Virus record (IMG/VR): IMGVR_UViG_3300023179_000349
Location: 1 to 30,941 of that record
From: a virus
Direction: 5' to 3' (one strand)
DNA: 30,941 bases
Shown: in pieces, positions 6,418 through 15,737 of the stretch
Layout of the letters: every line of letters begins with the position of its first letter
How positions within the stretch are numbered: the first letter of the stretch is position 1
The notes under the pieces: generated by a model
Database searches by the model: none
What the model was told of the DNA's origin: nothing
What the model saw: only the letters and a program-made list of their open reading frames with translations
Translations under genes and position numbers: made by a program

Positions 6418-8574
6418 ATGGCGAGTGTAAAAAGCTCTTTTGGTTTAGGCGGAGGCACATCTAAAGCCCGCCTTGTCGCCGACCTTACCGAAGAATACAA
6501 AAAGCTTAATAACGTTCTTAAAGAAACTGAGAAGCTATCTAAAAGTATTTCCGGTAGTCTAAGGGGCGGAAAAGGCGGAACCGGTAACAGCTCTGTAGAC
6601 GCCATGTCTCAAATGACTGGTCCTTCAGGACCTCCTGGTCCACCCGCTCCTCCAGCCCCACCTGCTCCGCCTGCACCGGGAGCTCCTGGCTTCCCTGGCG
6701 GCGGCGGAAGTAGCAGCGCTGCTAGCAGCTCTTGGTCAGCCATGAAAGCTATGGGCCTGACTGCAGTAACTGCACTTGCTTCGGGCATAGATGCTGAACA
6801 ATATATTCAAAACGATATAGCTCGTCGTCGCTTTGGTTTCTTCTCTGGGGTATACAGCAGAAAAAATGATAACATTGGCACCATAGCCGGTATGTCTGCT
6901 TTTAAGGCCATGGCCGATATGGGTACTGCTACTAGTGCTATGGACGCCGCTAACGCTGCTATGGCCGGTAATTCCATGGGCTTAATGAGTGGCCTTAAAA
7001 ACTATAGTACCATCATGAGAAGCACAGCTGGTATTTCTAACGTAATGCCGGGTGTTGGTCTTGAAGCCAGCATGGGTGCTGTAGGTGCGCTTAACCAAGG
7101 TGCAAGTGTTAATAAGCTTCGTATGATTGGTATTAACGTGCGTGATGCCAAAGGATTTATGCGTGATGTTGAAGACATTGCTCGCGACCTTTGGAACTCT
7201 CTAAACAGAAATAAGTCTGGTAGAGGCATGATAACTGAGTCTGACCTCTCGTTCTCTTTGCAGCCTGGTAACTCAATTGCGATGATGCTTGACCAGTATT
7301 TTGGTACTGATGCTGTATTAAAGCAAGCGGTTATTTCTTACCTATTCCAGTTTGCTAAAAACAATGGGGCAAAAGTTGGTGGAGGCTATACTAGCGAAGC
7401 CGGTAGAGCTGAGCTTAATACTACTGGAGCAAACCCTGGAATTACTCAGAGCATTGGTCGTAGAAACGCCGCGGGTACGGCTAACGTAAATGCGTACACT
7501 TCCTCCGGTGTTATTGGTATTCAAACTGCAAATGACATAATTGCTTCAACTACAAGATTAGCTACCGCAATCATGCCTCTTGCTGAAATTTTTGTCGGAG
7601 CTACAACTGCTGCTCAAACCCTTGGTGGAGCAGGTAACGGTACTGGCGGTATTTTAATTAAGGGTGCTCTTGACGCCGCAAAAGGCGCTCAGGATATTAT
7701 TACTGGTGCAATGGGTGCGGTACTAAAAAGCCCTACTGGTTTAGCTATTATTGCAGCAGCTCTAGGCACTACGGCTATTGTTCGCAACGCTACTCAACAA
7801 CAGGATGAGTATTGGGCGCAATTAATAAGTCAAGGAAAGTTAACTCCAAATGATAGCGCCCCTAGCTTATTTAGTATGCCCGGAGTTATACCGGACCCAA
7901 ACCCTTATTTTGGAAGAAATCCAAATGCTCAAGGTGGCAGCACCGACCCTGGTAGCACGGGCACTGGTACTACTGGCACTGGAAATGGTGGTATGAGTGG
8001 TAGCCATCAGGGTGTAAAGCCTGTTAAACCTATTACCCACAAGCCATCAGACCTACAAAATCAAAAGATTCATCCTAAAGGATTTGTGCAATCTAGCGAT
8101 ACTGTTGTCCAATGGGCGGGTAAAGTTCTTAAACAGCTGGGTGCTCCAGTAACTGGAACTAACTTAGCTGCCATGCTTTCATGGGTCAACGCGGAAAGTA
8201 CTTCTAATAATAACTATCAAACTTGGAATAACCCGTTAAATACAACTCGTTCGTATAACGGCTCTATTTCTAAAAACTATGCTGGTGTACAGGAATTTGC
8301 TACTGAAGCCGACAGCGTTGCTGCAACTGTAGCTACTATTAAGCAGGATAATTTTAAAGACATCTATAATGCGCTTGTAAAAGATAAAGGTTTAGATGAC
8401 TTAAATGTGGCTGTAAAAGCTGATAAGTGGGGAACTGGGAATATTGGTGTTGCTAGAAATATCACTATTAACGTTAATGGGGCACAGGACACTATGAGCA
8501 TTGTGGAAGCTATTAAACAGTATTTAACAGAACAAGCAATTATGGATAATGCAACCGGTGGAGGAGGTCATTAA
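6418..8574 (+). CDS. Tape measure protein with C-terminal lysozyme-like domain
   Basis: The product has 718 residues; it follows the chaperone and precedes the baseplate genes, the tape-measure position. Residues 1-50 include a helical ADLTEEYKKLNNVLKETEKL. Residues about 67-99 are a Pro/Gly/Ala-rich collagen-like stretch. Ala/Gly/Met-rich hydrophobic helices follow, including TAIMPLAEIFVGATTAAQ and a hydrophobic LAIIAAALGTTAIV. Residues about 559-690 form a lysozyme-like domain: VQWAGKVLKQLGAP, SWVNAES with a candidate acidic residue E593, NNPLNTT, and YAGVQEFATEADSVAATVATI. This pattern is familiar from actinobacteriophage lysins and tape measures. The domain probably digests peptidoglycan during DNA entry. 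The ribosome binding site is AAGGTAGAG. The catalytic assignment is tentative. Confidence 0.8.
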   Translation: MASVKSSFGLGGGTSKARLVADLTEEYKKLNNVLKETEKLSKSISGSLRGGKGGTGNSSVDAMSQMTGPSGPPGPPAPPAPPAPPAPGAPGFPGGGGSSSAASSSWSAMKAMGLTAVTALASGIDAEQYIQNDIARRRFGFFSGVYSRKNDNIGTIAGMSAFKAMADMGTATSAMDAANAAMAGNSMGLMSGLKNYSTIMRSTAGISNVMPGVGLEASMGAVGALNQGASVNKLRMIGINVRDAKGFMRDVEDIARDLWNSLNRNKSGRGMITESDLSFSLQPGNSIAMMLDQYFGTDAVLKQAVISYLFQFAKNNGAKVGGGYTSEAGRAELNTTGANPGITQSIGRRNAAGTANVNAYTSSGVIGIQTANDIIASTTRLATAIMPLAEIFVGATTAAQTLGGAGNGTGGILIKGALDAAKGAQDIITGAMGAVLKSPTGLAIIAAALGTTAIVRNATQQQDEYWAQLISQGKLTPNDSAPSLFSMPGVIPDPNPYFGRNPNAQGGSTDPGSTGTGTTGTGNGGMSGSHQGVKPVKPITHKPSDLQNQKIHPKGFVQSSDTVVQWAGKVLKQLGAPVTGTNLAAMLSWVNAESTSNNNYQTWNNPLNTTRSYNGSISKNYAGVQEFATEADSVAATVATIKQDNFKDIYNALVKDKGLDDLNVAVKADKWGTGNIGVARNITINVNGAQDTMSIVEAIKQYLTEQAIMDNATGGGGH

Positions 8575-9947
8575 TGGCTGGAAATACTAGTAGTGCTTCA
8601 AGCGCACGTTCCATGGGATACATATCTGAAACTAATGCGGATAATACTATTGTAAATGTTTATGTAGATAGCGCTTTATATGGTAATGGAAGTACATCCG
8701 TTACTCAATCTGCTGCAATAAACTATGAAACAAGTCCAGGTTTAACTACCTCAGTTAAAAAGTCATATAAGTATGTCCCAACAGTTCCAGCAGTTACGGG
8801 TAAGTTTGCATTTGATTCAGTCACTCCTGGAATATCTATTAAAGGCGGACCTTCTTATCAAAACATTGGTTCCCCGGTTAAGCTAACCAAGGGCTCTGGG
8901 TCAGCCTCTTCAGGTTCTACATATGGATACATATTTAAATCTATTCCAAGATTTGATCAAAAATCAAGCGTAACTTCTGATAATAAGTTTGCCGCTAAAG
9001 TCCCAACGGCTCCTGGAAACCCTGGGGATTACCAATGGAACCTACCGCCGCACAAATGGAGTATGCCGAGAGTCGCTGCTTCAGACCCTAATAACATGCC
9101 TTCTGAAAATCGTAAACCTGCTTCAGACGACCGTTATCGCAGAGGCCGTATTTGGTGGAGAGCTACTGATACCTCTCTAAGCACTGTTGATGGAAACGGT
9201 AAAACTACAAAAATTGATAACTCTGACCGCAAATATGGTTTTCAGTTTTTGTGGAACCCAGCCAATTTCTCTACTGCTGTGTCTGTTCAGATGGATGCCA
9301 CCCCTAACGTAAATGACAGATTCTTAGGTCAGGTCGGTGCGTTTCCTGCTACTGAGACCATTTCATTCACTATTGAAATAAATAGAGTTAATGACTTTGC
9401 CTGCGCAAACGCTGCATTCAAACGCCCTACCAATATTGGTGGAGCGTTAGGTAATGGAACATCTAATAATTTTATTACAGTTGCAGATGTAGCTAAGTTT
9501 GTTCCTTACTATTCTAACAATGGTAGTTTTACCGCATCTTTGTTGAAAAACGGTAAAAAGAAAAGCGTTGAACAAAAGCTTGTAGATTTATTCCAGCGCG
9601 GAACTCTTGCAGATATTGAATACTTATATACAGCTATCAATGGTCCTGGCCCAGGCGCTACGGCTTCGGGCGGAGACCACTGGAAAAATGGTCGTGGTAT
9701 AATTACTGCTGACATCGGTTTCTTAATGCCTAGCCTTTTAAATATCGATATAGGCCCTTTATCATATTTAGGCTATGTGACTAACATGTCAGTGATTCAC
9801 AATATGTTTACACAGGATATGATTCCGATTCAAAGCACAGTTCAAGTCTCATTTAACTTGCTGGCTACTGCTGGTTTAAGCGGACAGTCTACAGGTTCTA
9901 TAGATGAAAACGGCTACCTTACTAATGATTATCACGGCCCTCACTAA
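8574..9947 (+). CDS. Putative baseplate / tail-tip structural protein
   Basis: The product has 457 residues; the ATG overlaps the tape-measure stop (TAATG) with GGAGGAGG upstream. The N-terminal about 190 residues are Ser/Thr-rich and low complexity. The C-terminal half contains YGFQFLWNPANFSTAVSVQM, FPATETISFTIEINR, a GTLADIEYLYTAING helix and VTNMSVIHNMFTQDMIPIQS ending in beta-rich VQVSFNLLA. In many myophages and actinophages a protein of this kind sits between the tape measure and the LysM/hub genes and joins tube to baseplate. I infer that role from motif feel and position; no exact family name is claimed. It is followed 18 nt later by the LysM gene. Confidence 0.6.
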   Translation: MAGNTSSASSARSMGYISETNADNTIVNVYVDSALYGNGSTSVTQSAAINYETSPGLTTSVKKSYKYVPTVPAVTGKFAFDSVTPGISIKGGPSYQNIGSPVKLTKGSGSASSGSTYGYIFKSIPRFDQKSSVTSDNKFAAKVPTAPGNPGDYQWNLPPHKWSMPRVAASDPNNMPSENRKPASDDRYRRGRIWWRATDTSLSTVDGNGKTTKIDNSDRKYGFQFLWNPANFSTAVSVQMDATPNVNDRFLGQVGAFPATETISFTIEINRVNDFACANAAFKRPTNIGGALGNGTSNNFITVADVAKFVPYYSNNGSFTASLLKNGKKKSVEQKLVDLFQRGTLADIEYLYTAINGPGPGATASGGDHWKNGRGIITADIGFLMPSLLNIDIGPLSYLGYVTNMSVIHNMFTQDMIPIQSTVQVSFNLLATAGLSGQSTGSIDENGYLTNDYHGPH

Positions 9948-9965
9948 AGGATATGGAGGTAAATA

Positions 9966-10250
9966 GTGGCTGCACCGTCAAACGATTCTAGATACTATGA
10001 TTCTCTCATAGACTACATTGCCCCTAAAAAAGATGGGGAAAACGTCCCTGTTATTTTCTATGATTTTAGTGAATTAGGTACTGTTAACTACATCAACTAT
10101 CAGTGGAAGCAGGGAGACCGCATAGATGCTTTGGCTAGTAAGTTTTTCCTATTTCCATCCAGATGGTGGATAATTGCTGAATTTAATCCAAAAATTGATG
10201 ACTGGTTGAATGTTCCTGCTGGAACATTGGTTAGGATTCCACGTGTCTAA
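9966..10250 (+). CDS. LysM-like baseplate protein (gp53/gpX type)
   Basis: The product has 94 residues and starts at a GTG with GGAGGT 6 nt upstream. The second half (YQWKQGDRIDALASKFF, SRWWIIAEFNP, VPAGTLVRIP) is a LysM-type fold: W..GDrlD.IA..f.g....WW.Ia..N......l.pGt.lriP. Phage tail proteins of the P2 gpX and T4 gp53 kind carry this fold. It probably binds the central hub or peptidoglycan and serves at the baseplate centre. The next gene begins within its last codons, at the GTG at 10243. Confidence 0.85.
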   Translation: MAAPSNDSRYYDSLIDYIAPKKDGENVPVIFYDFSELGTVNYINYQWKQGDRIDALASKFFLFPSRWWIIAEFNPKIDDWLNVPAGTLVRIPRV

Positions 10251-11553
10251 TTACGTAAGCGTGTATTTTCCGACCAGTTCGCAACAGCCTAAACGTATTT
10301 ATAAGGTGAACTACAAGCAAGAAGTGTTTGCCCATGACTACGCTATAGTTGAGCTTAGAGACTGGAACCTAGACCCTTTAAATATCAAACCAGGTTCGTT
10401 AATGGTATTGACTATTAAGAACAAAGAGTACAACGGATATGTACATGATATTCGTAACGTTCAATCTGCTAATGAGCACTTTACAAAAATTGGATTTATT
10501 GGTGCATCTTACGTAATGAAACAATCTAGTCAGAAGATTTACCGCAATATGTCGGCTGACCAGATTGTGGCAGAAATAGCTAAAAAGTATAACTTTGCTT
10601 ATAAGGTTACTCCGCATCCTCGTATCTACCCGCAGGTATCTCAGGCGGGGATGACAGACTGGGAGCTTATGGTTCGCCTGGCTAAACAGTCTGGATACTT
10701 TCTTAGAGCAGAAAATACCGAATTATACTTCCAACCACTGACAGAAGACTTTACGGATTTAATCACAGAAGCAGTTAGCTTTCAAAAAGCTGAAGGTGGA
10801 TTTAAGCCTGTAAATCCTATTTATTCATTTAAACCAGTTATCAGTGAGACAATAAGACATTTAGGGTTTAAAAAGGCCGCTACTTCAGTAGCCGGTATCG
10901 ATCCTGTAAGCGGTCAGGTATTTAAGATAACCACACAAAACTCATTCTCACCCAGCAGACAGTTTTCAAATCAAGAATTTTTTGATGACCATGAAACGGG
11001 CGCTGTGGCAAATGATTACGACACTGCCCTGTTTTTAGCCAATGCTTCGGATGAGTATAGTAGATTTCCATACGCAGCTGATGTCCAGACCATAGGAGTT
11101 TCTTCGATGAGACCGGGACTTCCTGTGTACCTTAAAAATGTTGGCACTGAGTATTCCGGCTACTGGACCGTGCTTAGTATTACGCACCAAGTAGTAGAAA
11201 AAACTTTAAACCAGCAAATGTATGTATGCGATATGAAAGTTGCTTCTGACTCTTTGGGTAGAGCATCAGACCCTAGAATTCCAGAAGTACCGGCAGCAAA
11301 CCCTACTAGACGCATTATTCCTAATCAAAAAAATAAAAACATTAAACCTAAGAGCATTATTTATTTACCGGCTGTTACCTCAAAAAGATATCAACAAACT
11401 GAATTGGTTGATAGAATAAACCGAGCTAACCAGACTGGACCTTTTGTTGCTACGTCTAGATGGGGCTCTACCCATAGAGATTTAAGTTACAACTTGCCTG
11501 ATGAGCGTATGCCTCAAGCGGTTTGGGATAAGTTGAGGTCAAATGCAATCTGA
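10243..11553 (+). CDS. Baseplate hub protein (gpD/VgrG-N/gp27-like)
   Basis: I prefer the GTG at 10243 (MSNYVSVYFP), which overlaps the LysM gene by 8 nt; an in-frame ATG at 10210 would overlap by 41 nt and add residues encoded by the LysM tail. The product is 436 aa. The sequence shows the hub pattern of P2 gpD-like proteins: beta-rich N-terminus with IVELRDWNLDPLNIKPGSLM and YNGYVHDIR, then IYRNMSADQIVAEIAKKYNF, TDWELMVRLAKQSGYFLR and LYFQPL. Such proteins form the trimeric hub between tube and spike. It is followed by an 11-nt overlap with the OB-fold spike gene, its expected partner. Confidence 0.85.
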   Translation: MSNYVSVYFPTSSQQPKRIYKVNYKQEVFAHDYAIVELRDWNLDPLNIKPGSLMVLTIKNKEYNGYVHDIRNVQSANEHFTKIGFIGASYVMKQSSQKIYRNMSADQIVAEIAKKYNFAYKVTPHPRIYPQVSQAGMTDWELMVRLAKQSGYFLRAENTELYFQPLTEDFTDLITEAVSFQKAEGGFKPVNPIYSFKPVISETIRHLGFKKAATSVAGIDPVSGQVFKITTQNSFSPSRQFSNQEFFDDHETGAVANDYDTALFLANASDEYSRFPYAADVQTIGVSSMRPGLPVYLKNVGTEYSGYWTVLSITHQVVEKTLNQQMYVCDMKVASDSLGRASDPRIPEVPAANPTRRIIPNQKNKNIKPKSIIYLPAVTSKRYQQTELVDRINRANQTGPFVATSRWGSTHRDLSYNLPDERMPQAVWDKLRSNAI

Positions 11554-12310
11554 CATTAAATATCATGGTGTTTATCGTGGAGTTGTAGTTAATACAAATG
11601 ACCCTGCAAATTTAGGCCGTGTTACCCTAAAAGTCCCTCAAGTTTCTGGTGTAGAAGTTACAAACTGGGCATACCCAGTTATTGGTGTACCTGAAAATAG
11701 GAAAGTGCCATACGGCTCTTTCTATGACTACACTGACCAATATGCAGGTAGCCTAACCGCTACGGCAAACACTAGCGCTGGCGGTGCAGTAGCAAATACC
11801 CCGATTGCTATGCGTCTCAATACCACCGATACTAACTCGACCCAGTTTATCTATGTAGATGGTGGAAATAATACTCAAATTACTTTTAAGAAAACAGGCA
11901 TTTATAACGTTCAGTGGTCAGCTCAATTTGAAAACTCTAACGTAGCAGACCAAGACGTATCTGTATGGATGAGACAAAATGGCACTGATATTGACGGCTC
12001 TACCGGACTTGTGTCAATTCCAAGCAAACATGGTACAACTAATGGACACTCTATTGTGGGGTGGAACTTCTTTGTAAATGCTAGAGAAGGAGATTACGTA
12101 GAACTGTGGTGGACTACAAGCCATGAAAACGTTTATATTGCTCACTATCCAGTGAATACCAGTCCTGCGTATCCCTCTACGGCTTCTGTAGTAGCTACTG
12201 TAGACCTTGTAGGTGGATTTATACCCAGCTCTGGAGATAATTGCTGGGTAATGTTTGAGGGCGGGGACCCTAATTTCCCATTATGGCTAGGAGCATTTAA
12301 TGTCAATTAA
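11543..12310 (+). CDS. gp5-type OB-fold spike with inserted jelly-roll domain
   Basis: The product has 255 residues. Residues 1-57 (YRGVVVNTNDPANLGRVTLK, VPQV.., NWAYPVIG) and 226-255 (GFIPSSGDNCWVMFEGGDPN, FPLWLGAF) are the two halves of the gp5/VgrG OB-fold that plugs the baseplate hub. Between them about 165 residues form a different beta domain: TQFIYVDGG, FKKTGIYNVQWSAQFEN, VSVWMRQNGTDI, REGDYVELWW, resembling C1q/jelly-roll domains in phage fibres. No lysozyme domain is present, unlike T4 gp5. The inserted domain may bind a surface ligand or alter tip shape. The gene overlaps the hub before it and gp25 after it. Confidence 0.85.
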   Translation: MQSDIKYHGVYRGVVVNTNDPANLGRVTLKVPQVSGVEVTNWAYPVIGVPENRKVPYGSFYDYTDQYAGSLTATANTSAGGAVANTPIAMRLNTTDTNSTQFIYVDGGNNTQITFKKTGIYNVQWSAQFENSNVADQDVSVWMRQNGTDIDGSTGLVSIPSKHGTTNGHSIVGWNFFVNAREGDYVELWWTTSHENVYIAHYPVNTSPAYPSTASVVATVDLVGGFIPSSGDNCWVMFEGGDPNFPLWLGAFNVN

Positions 12311-12725
12311 CGTACTTAATTATCCATTTTCTTTCGGTACTAACACTTCCGGTACCTATATCACTACCCTATCGTCTACGTCTGACCTTAGAAAAATTTG
12401 GCAAGATAGGGTGCTGTTAGTTTTGGGTACCAGACCCGGTGAGCGTGTAATGCGCCCAGATTTTGGAAGCAATCTTTATAGTGTTGTTTTTGAACCTGAG
12501 TCTACTGCCGGACAAATAGCTAAAGACAGTATTACCCAGGCATTTACTGACTGGCTTCCAGCTTTAGATTTAAGAGAAATAAACCCTACATTTGACAAGC
12601 TAAACGGTGTTTTAACGGTAAGTATTGTCTATGGTCTGCCCAACGGGGAAGTAGATAGTGTTACAATTAATACTGGAATATTCAACCGTTCTGGTGACTT
12701 ACTTCAGGAGATAAACAATGGCTAA
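12300..12725 (+). CDS. Baseplate wedge protein gp25-like
   Basis: The product has 141 residues, a normal size for the gp25/gpW family, whose members nucleate sheath polymerisation from the baseplate. Key motif: LRKIWQDRVLLVLGTRPGER followed by VMRPDFGSNLYSVVFEP, the EPR-like core (here GTRPGERVMRPDFG) typical of the family. The C-terminal part (LDLREINPTF, SIVYGLPNGEVDSVTI) completes the small alpha/beta fold. The ATG overlaps the spike stop by 11 nt, and its own end overlaps the baseplate-J start by 8 nt, consistent with one translationally coupled baseplate operon. Confidence 0.95.
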   Translation: MSINVLNYPFSFGTNTSGTYITTLSSTSDLRKIWQDRVLLVLGTRPGERVMRPDFGSNLYSVVFEPESTAGQIAKDSITQAFTDWLPALDLREINPTFDKLNGVLTVSIVYGLPNGEVDSVTINTGIFNRSGDLLQEINNG

Positions 12726-14976
12726 TACAGTTAGCGTCACTAAAAACTATATTCCGCAAATTGATTACGTATCAAGAGACTATACTGCAATTTTAGCGGA
12801 TTTGACTACGGTCGCTAAGCAGTTTAACCCTACCTGGGCTGTAAGCGACCCTACAGATATTGGTGTTGCATTACTAGAAACCTTTGCTTATCTAGGTGAT
12901 ATTCTAAGCTTCTACACAGACCGTATGGCTTCCGAAGGGTTCCTAGGAACAGCCAGCCAACGCTATAGCGTATTGCAGATTGCGGCTATGCTAGGATATA
13001 CCCCAACCCCAAGTAGCGCTGCTACCGTATCCTTGTCCGTAAGAAACAACAGCTCTACTGCCTCTGTCACCATTCCCGCTAAAACTCAAATTTCTTCAAC
13101 TTCAGTAGTTAACGGGCAAAGTACACAGGTAACTTTTGAAACCGATTCTGATTTAACTTTGGCAGCAAGTGCTACTGGAAGCGTGAGCGCTACTCAGGGA
13201 GTAACTACTACTTTAGAGTCTCTTGGAACTTCTAATGGTACCCCTAGTCAAGCATTCAAGATTTCACAGACTGGTGTTATTATTAATAGCAGCGGCAGCA
13301 ACATTCAGGTATATGTCGGCGGTGCCCAATATACTTATAGCTCATCTTTAGTAGATAACAGCGCTTATGATTCCGTTTTTACAACCACTATGGATGCTGA
13401 TGGGTTTACTTACATCCTATTTGGTGACGGTGTTTCAGGTAAGATTCCACCTGCTACATACACAGTTACAGTTACATATAGGGTGGGTGTAGGAGCTGCT
13501 GGAAACGTTGCAGCCGGTACTCTGGCCCAGACTTTCAACGGGAGCTATAACGTAACCGTTACTCAGGTTGGTGCTGCTACCGGTGGTGCAGACGCAGAGT
13601 CTACTGACTCCATTAGAGTTAATGCTCCTAGAGCCTTGCGTACATTACGCCGCGCAGTTTCTCTAAAAGACTACTCGTACTTAGCCCTTCAAGTATCTGG
13701 TGTTTCTAAAGCTAACGCCGAAGCGGCAGTATGGTCTAACGTAAACCTATACGTTGCTCCTTTTGGAACTAGCGCAACTAGCTCTACTACTATTGGTCCT
13801 TCATTAAGCTTTAGCGGTGTGGCCATTACAGCTAGCGATGGCACAGCTGGTAGCGGATACTTAACCTATACCGCTTCATCTGGAACACCATTTAGCGGAC
13901 TAACTGCTAACACTAGCTATGTAACAATTACAGGCGCTGTGCCAGTTATGTATAACGTCTATGTTCCTACACTCGTAACAAACGTTGGTGGAGGTGGTTC
14001 ATCCTTCACTATAGCTACGGATTACGTTTCCCCGCTGCTTCCGGCTTTCTCTACATCCGGATCAAGTAACTTGGTTATTAGCGCGGTTGGAACAAACACC
14101 GCTGCGTTTAATACGTTAAAGAGCAATGTTATTAATTATTTTACAGACAAAGTTGCTCCTAACGTATCTTTGACAGTTAATCCGCCTGTGTATGTTCCTG
14201 TAAATCTAGAGATGACCTTGCACGTTCTTCCGCAGTATAACCAAGGAAGCGTAGTTACTCAGGTCCAAAACGCATTAACTAACCTGGTATCTTACAACAA
14301 CTCTTTCTTTGCTGACCGCATTCCGCCTCACTTTATTTTGAATGCGATTACAAATATTGACGGTGTTGACTACGCTACAGTTGAGCACTTACGTAAAAAC
14401 TCAAATGAGCAAATTTATACTGTCAGCAGCTGGAGCAGAACTACCAGCACTGCTACGTTTGTAGTCCCATATACCCACAGCATTATTCCCGGTCAAAATG
14501 TTCGTATTTATAACGTCAATGCTGGAATTGATGGAACATATGGTGTAGTCTCTACTACAAGCCAAAGCATAACTATTAGCGTACCTACCGGCTCTGCTAG
14601 CGCAACTGGAGTAACAGTCACATCTACCACAAGCCCTGGAGCAACATCTCTACCTGTGAGCAGCGTATCTGGAATATCTGCTGGAATGTACGTGACAGTA
14701 CCTTCTGTCTCTAGCCCATTCTCAGCGACTACTGTTACTGTCACTAGCGTAGGTACTAGCTCAATTAACATCAGTAGCACAGTAAACAACGTTATTGCTA
14801 TAGGTTCTGCTGTTCTATTTTCATATGCACCTACTGGAACAGACAACTACATTAAAGCAATTGGATTAGACTCAACAACCTCGGCTGGTATTACCAGCTA
14901 TGGAGTTAGTTGTAACTCAAATGAAATTCCTGTTAAGGGAACCTTTATCATTACCGCTACTGGCGGACTTTCTTAA
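12718..14976 (+). CDS. Baseplate wedge gp6 / baseplate-J-like protein with inserted modules
   Basis: The product has 752 residues. The N-terminus (IDYVSRDYTAILADLTTVAK, DPTDIGVALLETFAYLGDIL) and middle (FGDGVSGKIPPATYTVTVTY, RVGVGAAGNVAAGTL, ALRTLRRAVSLKDYSYLALQ) are the baseplate-J core that builds the wedge ring. About residues 350-465 form a Ser/Thr-rich insertion after NVNLYVAPFGT. Near residues 575-705 two beta modules, one with GIDGTYGVV and one with GMYVTVPS, interrupt the C-terminal region before the family-typical end NEIPVKGTFIITATGGL. Typical gp6-like proteins without insertions are roughly 400-660 aa. The start overlaps gp25. Confidence 0.9.
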   Translation: MANTVSVTKNYIPQIDYVSRDYTAILADLTTVAKQFNPTWAVSDPTDIGVALLETFAYLGDILSFYTDRMASEGFLGTASQRYSVLQIAAMLGYTPTPSSAATVSLSVRNNSSTASVTIPAKTQISSTSVVNGQSTQVTFETDSDLTLAASATGSVSATQGVTTTLESLGTSNGTPSQAFKISQTGVIINSSGSNIQVYVGGAQYTYSSSLVDNSAYDSVFTTTMDADGFTYILFGDGVSGKIPPATYTVTVTYRVGVGAAGNVAAGTLAQTFNGSYNVTVTQVGAATGGADAESTDSIRVNAPRALRTLRRAVSLKDYSYLALQVSGVSKANAEAAVWSNVNLYVAPFGTSATSSTTIGPSLSFSGVAITASDGTAGSGYLTYTASSGTPFSGLTANTSYVTITGAVPVMYNVYVPTLVTNVGGGGSSFTIATDYVSPLLPAFSTSGSSNLVISAVGTNTAAFNTLKSNVINYFTDKVAPNVSLTVNPPVYVPVNLEMTLHVLPQYNQGSVVTQVQNALTNLVSYNNSFFADRIPPHFILNAITNIDGVDYATVEHLRKNSNEQIYTVSSWSRTTSTATFVVPYTHSIIPGQNVRIYNVNAGIDGTYGVVSTTSQSITISVPTGSASATGVTVTSTTSPGATSLPVSSVSGISAGMYVTVPSVSSPFSATTVTVTSVGTSSINISSTVNNVIAIGSAVLFSYAPTGTDNYIKAIGLDSTTSAGITSYGVSCNSNEIPVKGTFIITATGGLS

Positions 14977-14988
14977 GGAGAATAAATA

Positions 14989-15726
14989 ATGGCTACAGCT
15001 GTATACCCAGGTTCCGTAAAAACCTATACAGATAAAGTAAATGGCGTTAACATCGTTGATGCCGCTGATATTAACAGCGTTCAGGCTGAAGTTACAGCAA
15101 TAGAAACCGGTGTTGGTACTTCACCGGCTACTACAACCCTTGGCGCAAGCGTGGGTTCATTTACTACAACTCCAGCAGCATCATTGACTGCTAGGGTATC
15201 TAACCTAGAAGCTGGGCTTACCTCAGACATTACGTCTACTACATTTGCAGGTGCCACTGATGGTTCTCACGTAGGATACACGCTACTGTACACAGGAAAC
15301 TATACTTCTGCCCCGGGTGCTCTTAGCATTAGCGGCGCATCTTATGCGAAAATTGTAGTGGTTGTTAGGATAACTACCATTGGTTCCGGTACCGGTGTTA
15401 CTTTAAACGTAAATAACGCATCAACAGTTAAGTACGGATTTTTTAACTACACTACGGGTGTGCCTACTGCAGGTGGTGGGTCCACAGCTGGTGGTTCTTT
15501 TCCTATTAGTAACGTACTTACTCCAGCATCTGGTGACACTATTACAGCTGAAATCTATAACGTAAACGGTACAGGAGCTAAAACTTGTACTTGGGTAAAT
15601 GGTGCCGGTTTTGGTTCCGCTATTGCTACTGCTGGTGGAACGATTACTTCTGCAGTTACTACTCTTACATTACAATCAAGTGCTTATCCTTCAGCAGCCA
15701 CTTACGCAATTTATGGTGTTAAGTAA
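14989..15726 (+). CDS. Putative tail fibre protein
   Basis: The product has 245 residues; AAGGAG precedes the ATG. The N-terminal part (VYPGSVKTYTDKVNGVNIVD, AADINSVQAEVTAIETGVG) matches the short attachment motif of many phage fibre and receptor-binding proteins (t.k.dg....A.dvN.lq.ei.aiE..lG). The C-terminal part from about residue 95 is beta-rich, with repeated Gly/Thr/Ser and the ending TYAIYGVK, resembling jelly-roll fibre tips. It follows the baseplate-J gene, where P2-like phages place gpI/fibre genes. Receptor binding is inferred. No chaperone is recognisable next to it. Confidence 0.7.
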   Translation: MATAVYPGSVKTYTDKVNGVNIVDAADINSVQAEVTAIETGVGTSPATTTLGASVGSFTTTPAASLTARVSNLEAGLTSDITSTTFAGATDGSHVGYTLLYTGNYTSAPGALSISGASYAKIVVVVRITTIGSGTGVTLNVNNASTVKYGFFNYTTGVPTAGGGSTAGGSFPISNVLTPASGDTITAEIYNVNGTGAKTCTWVNGAGFGSAIATAGGTITSAVTTLTLQSSAYPSAATYAIYGVK

Positions 15727-15737
15727 GGATTAATTAA

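Noticed and set aside
10210-10245. Upstream ATG start for the hub protein
   Set aside because: It would lie 41 nt inside the LysM gene and add residues unlike the family; the GTG at 10243 gives a normal short overlap.
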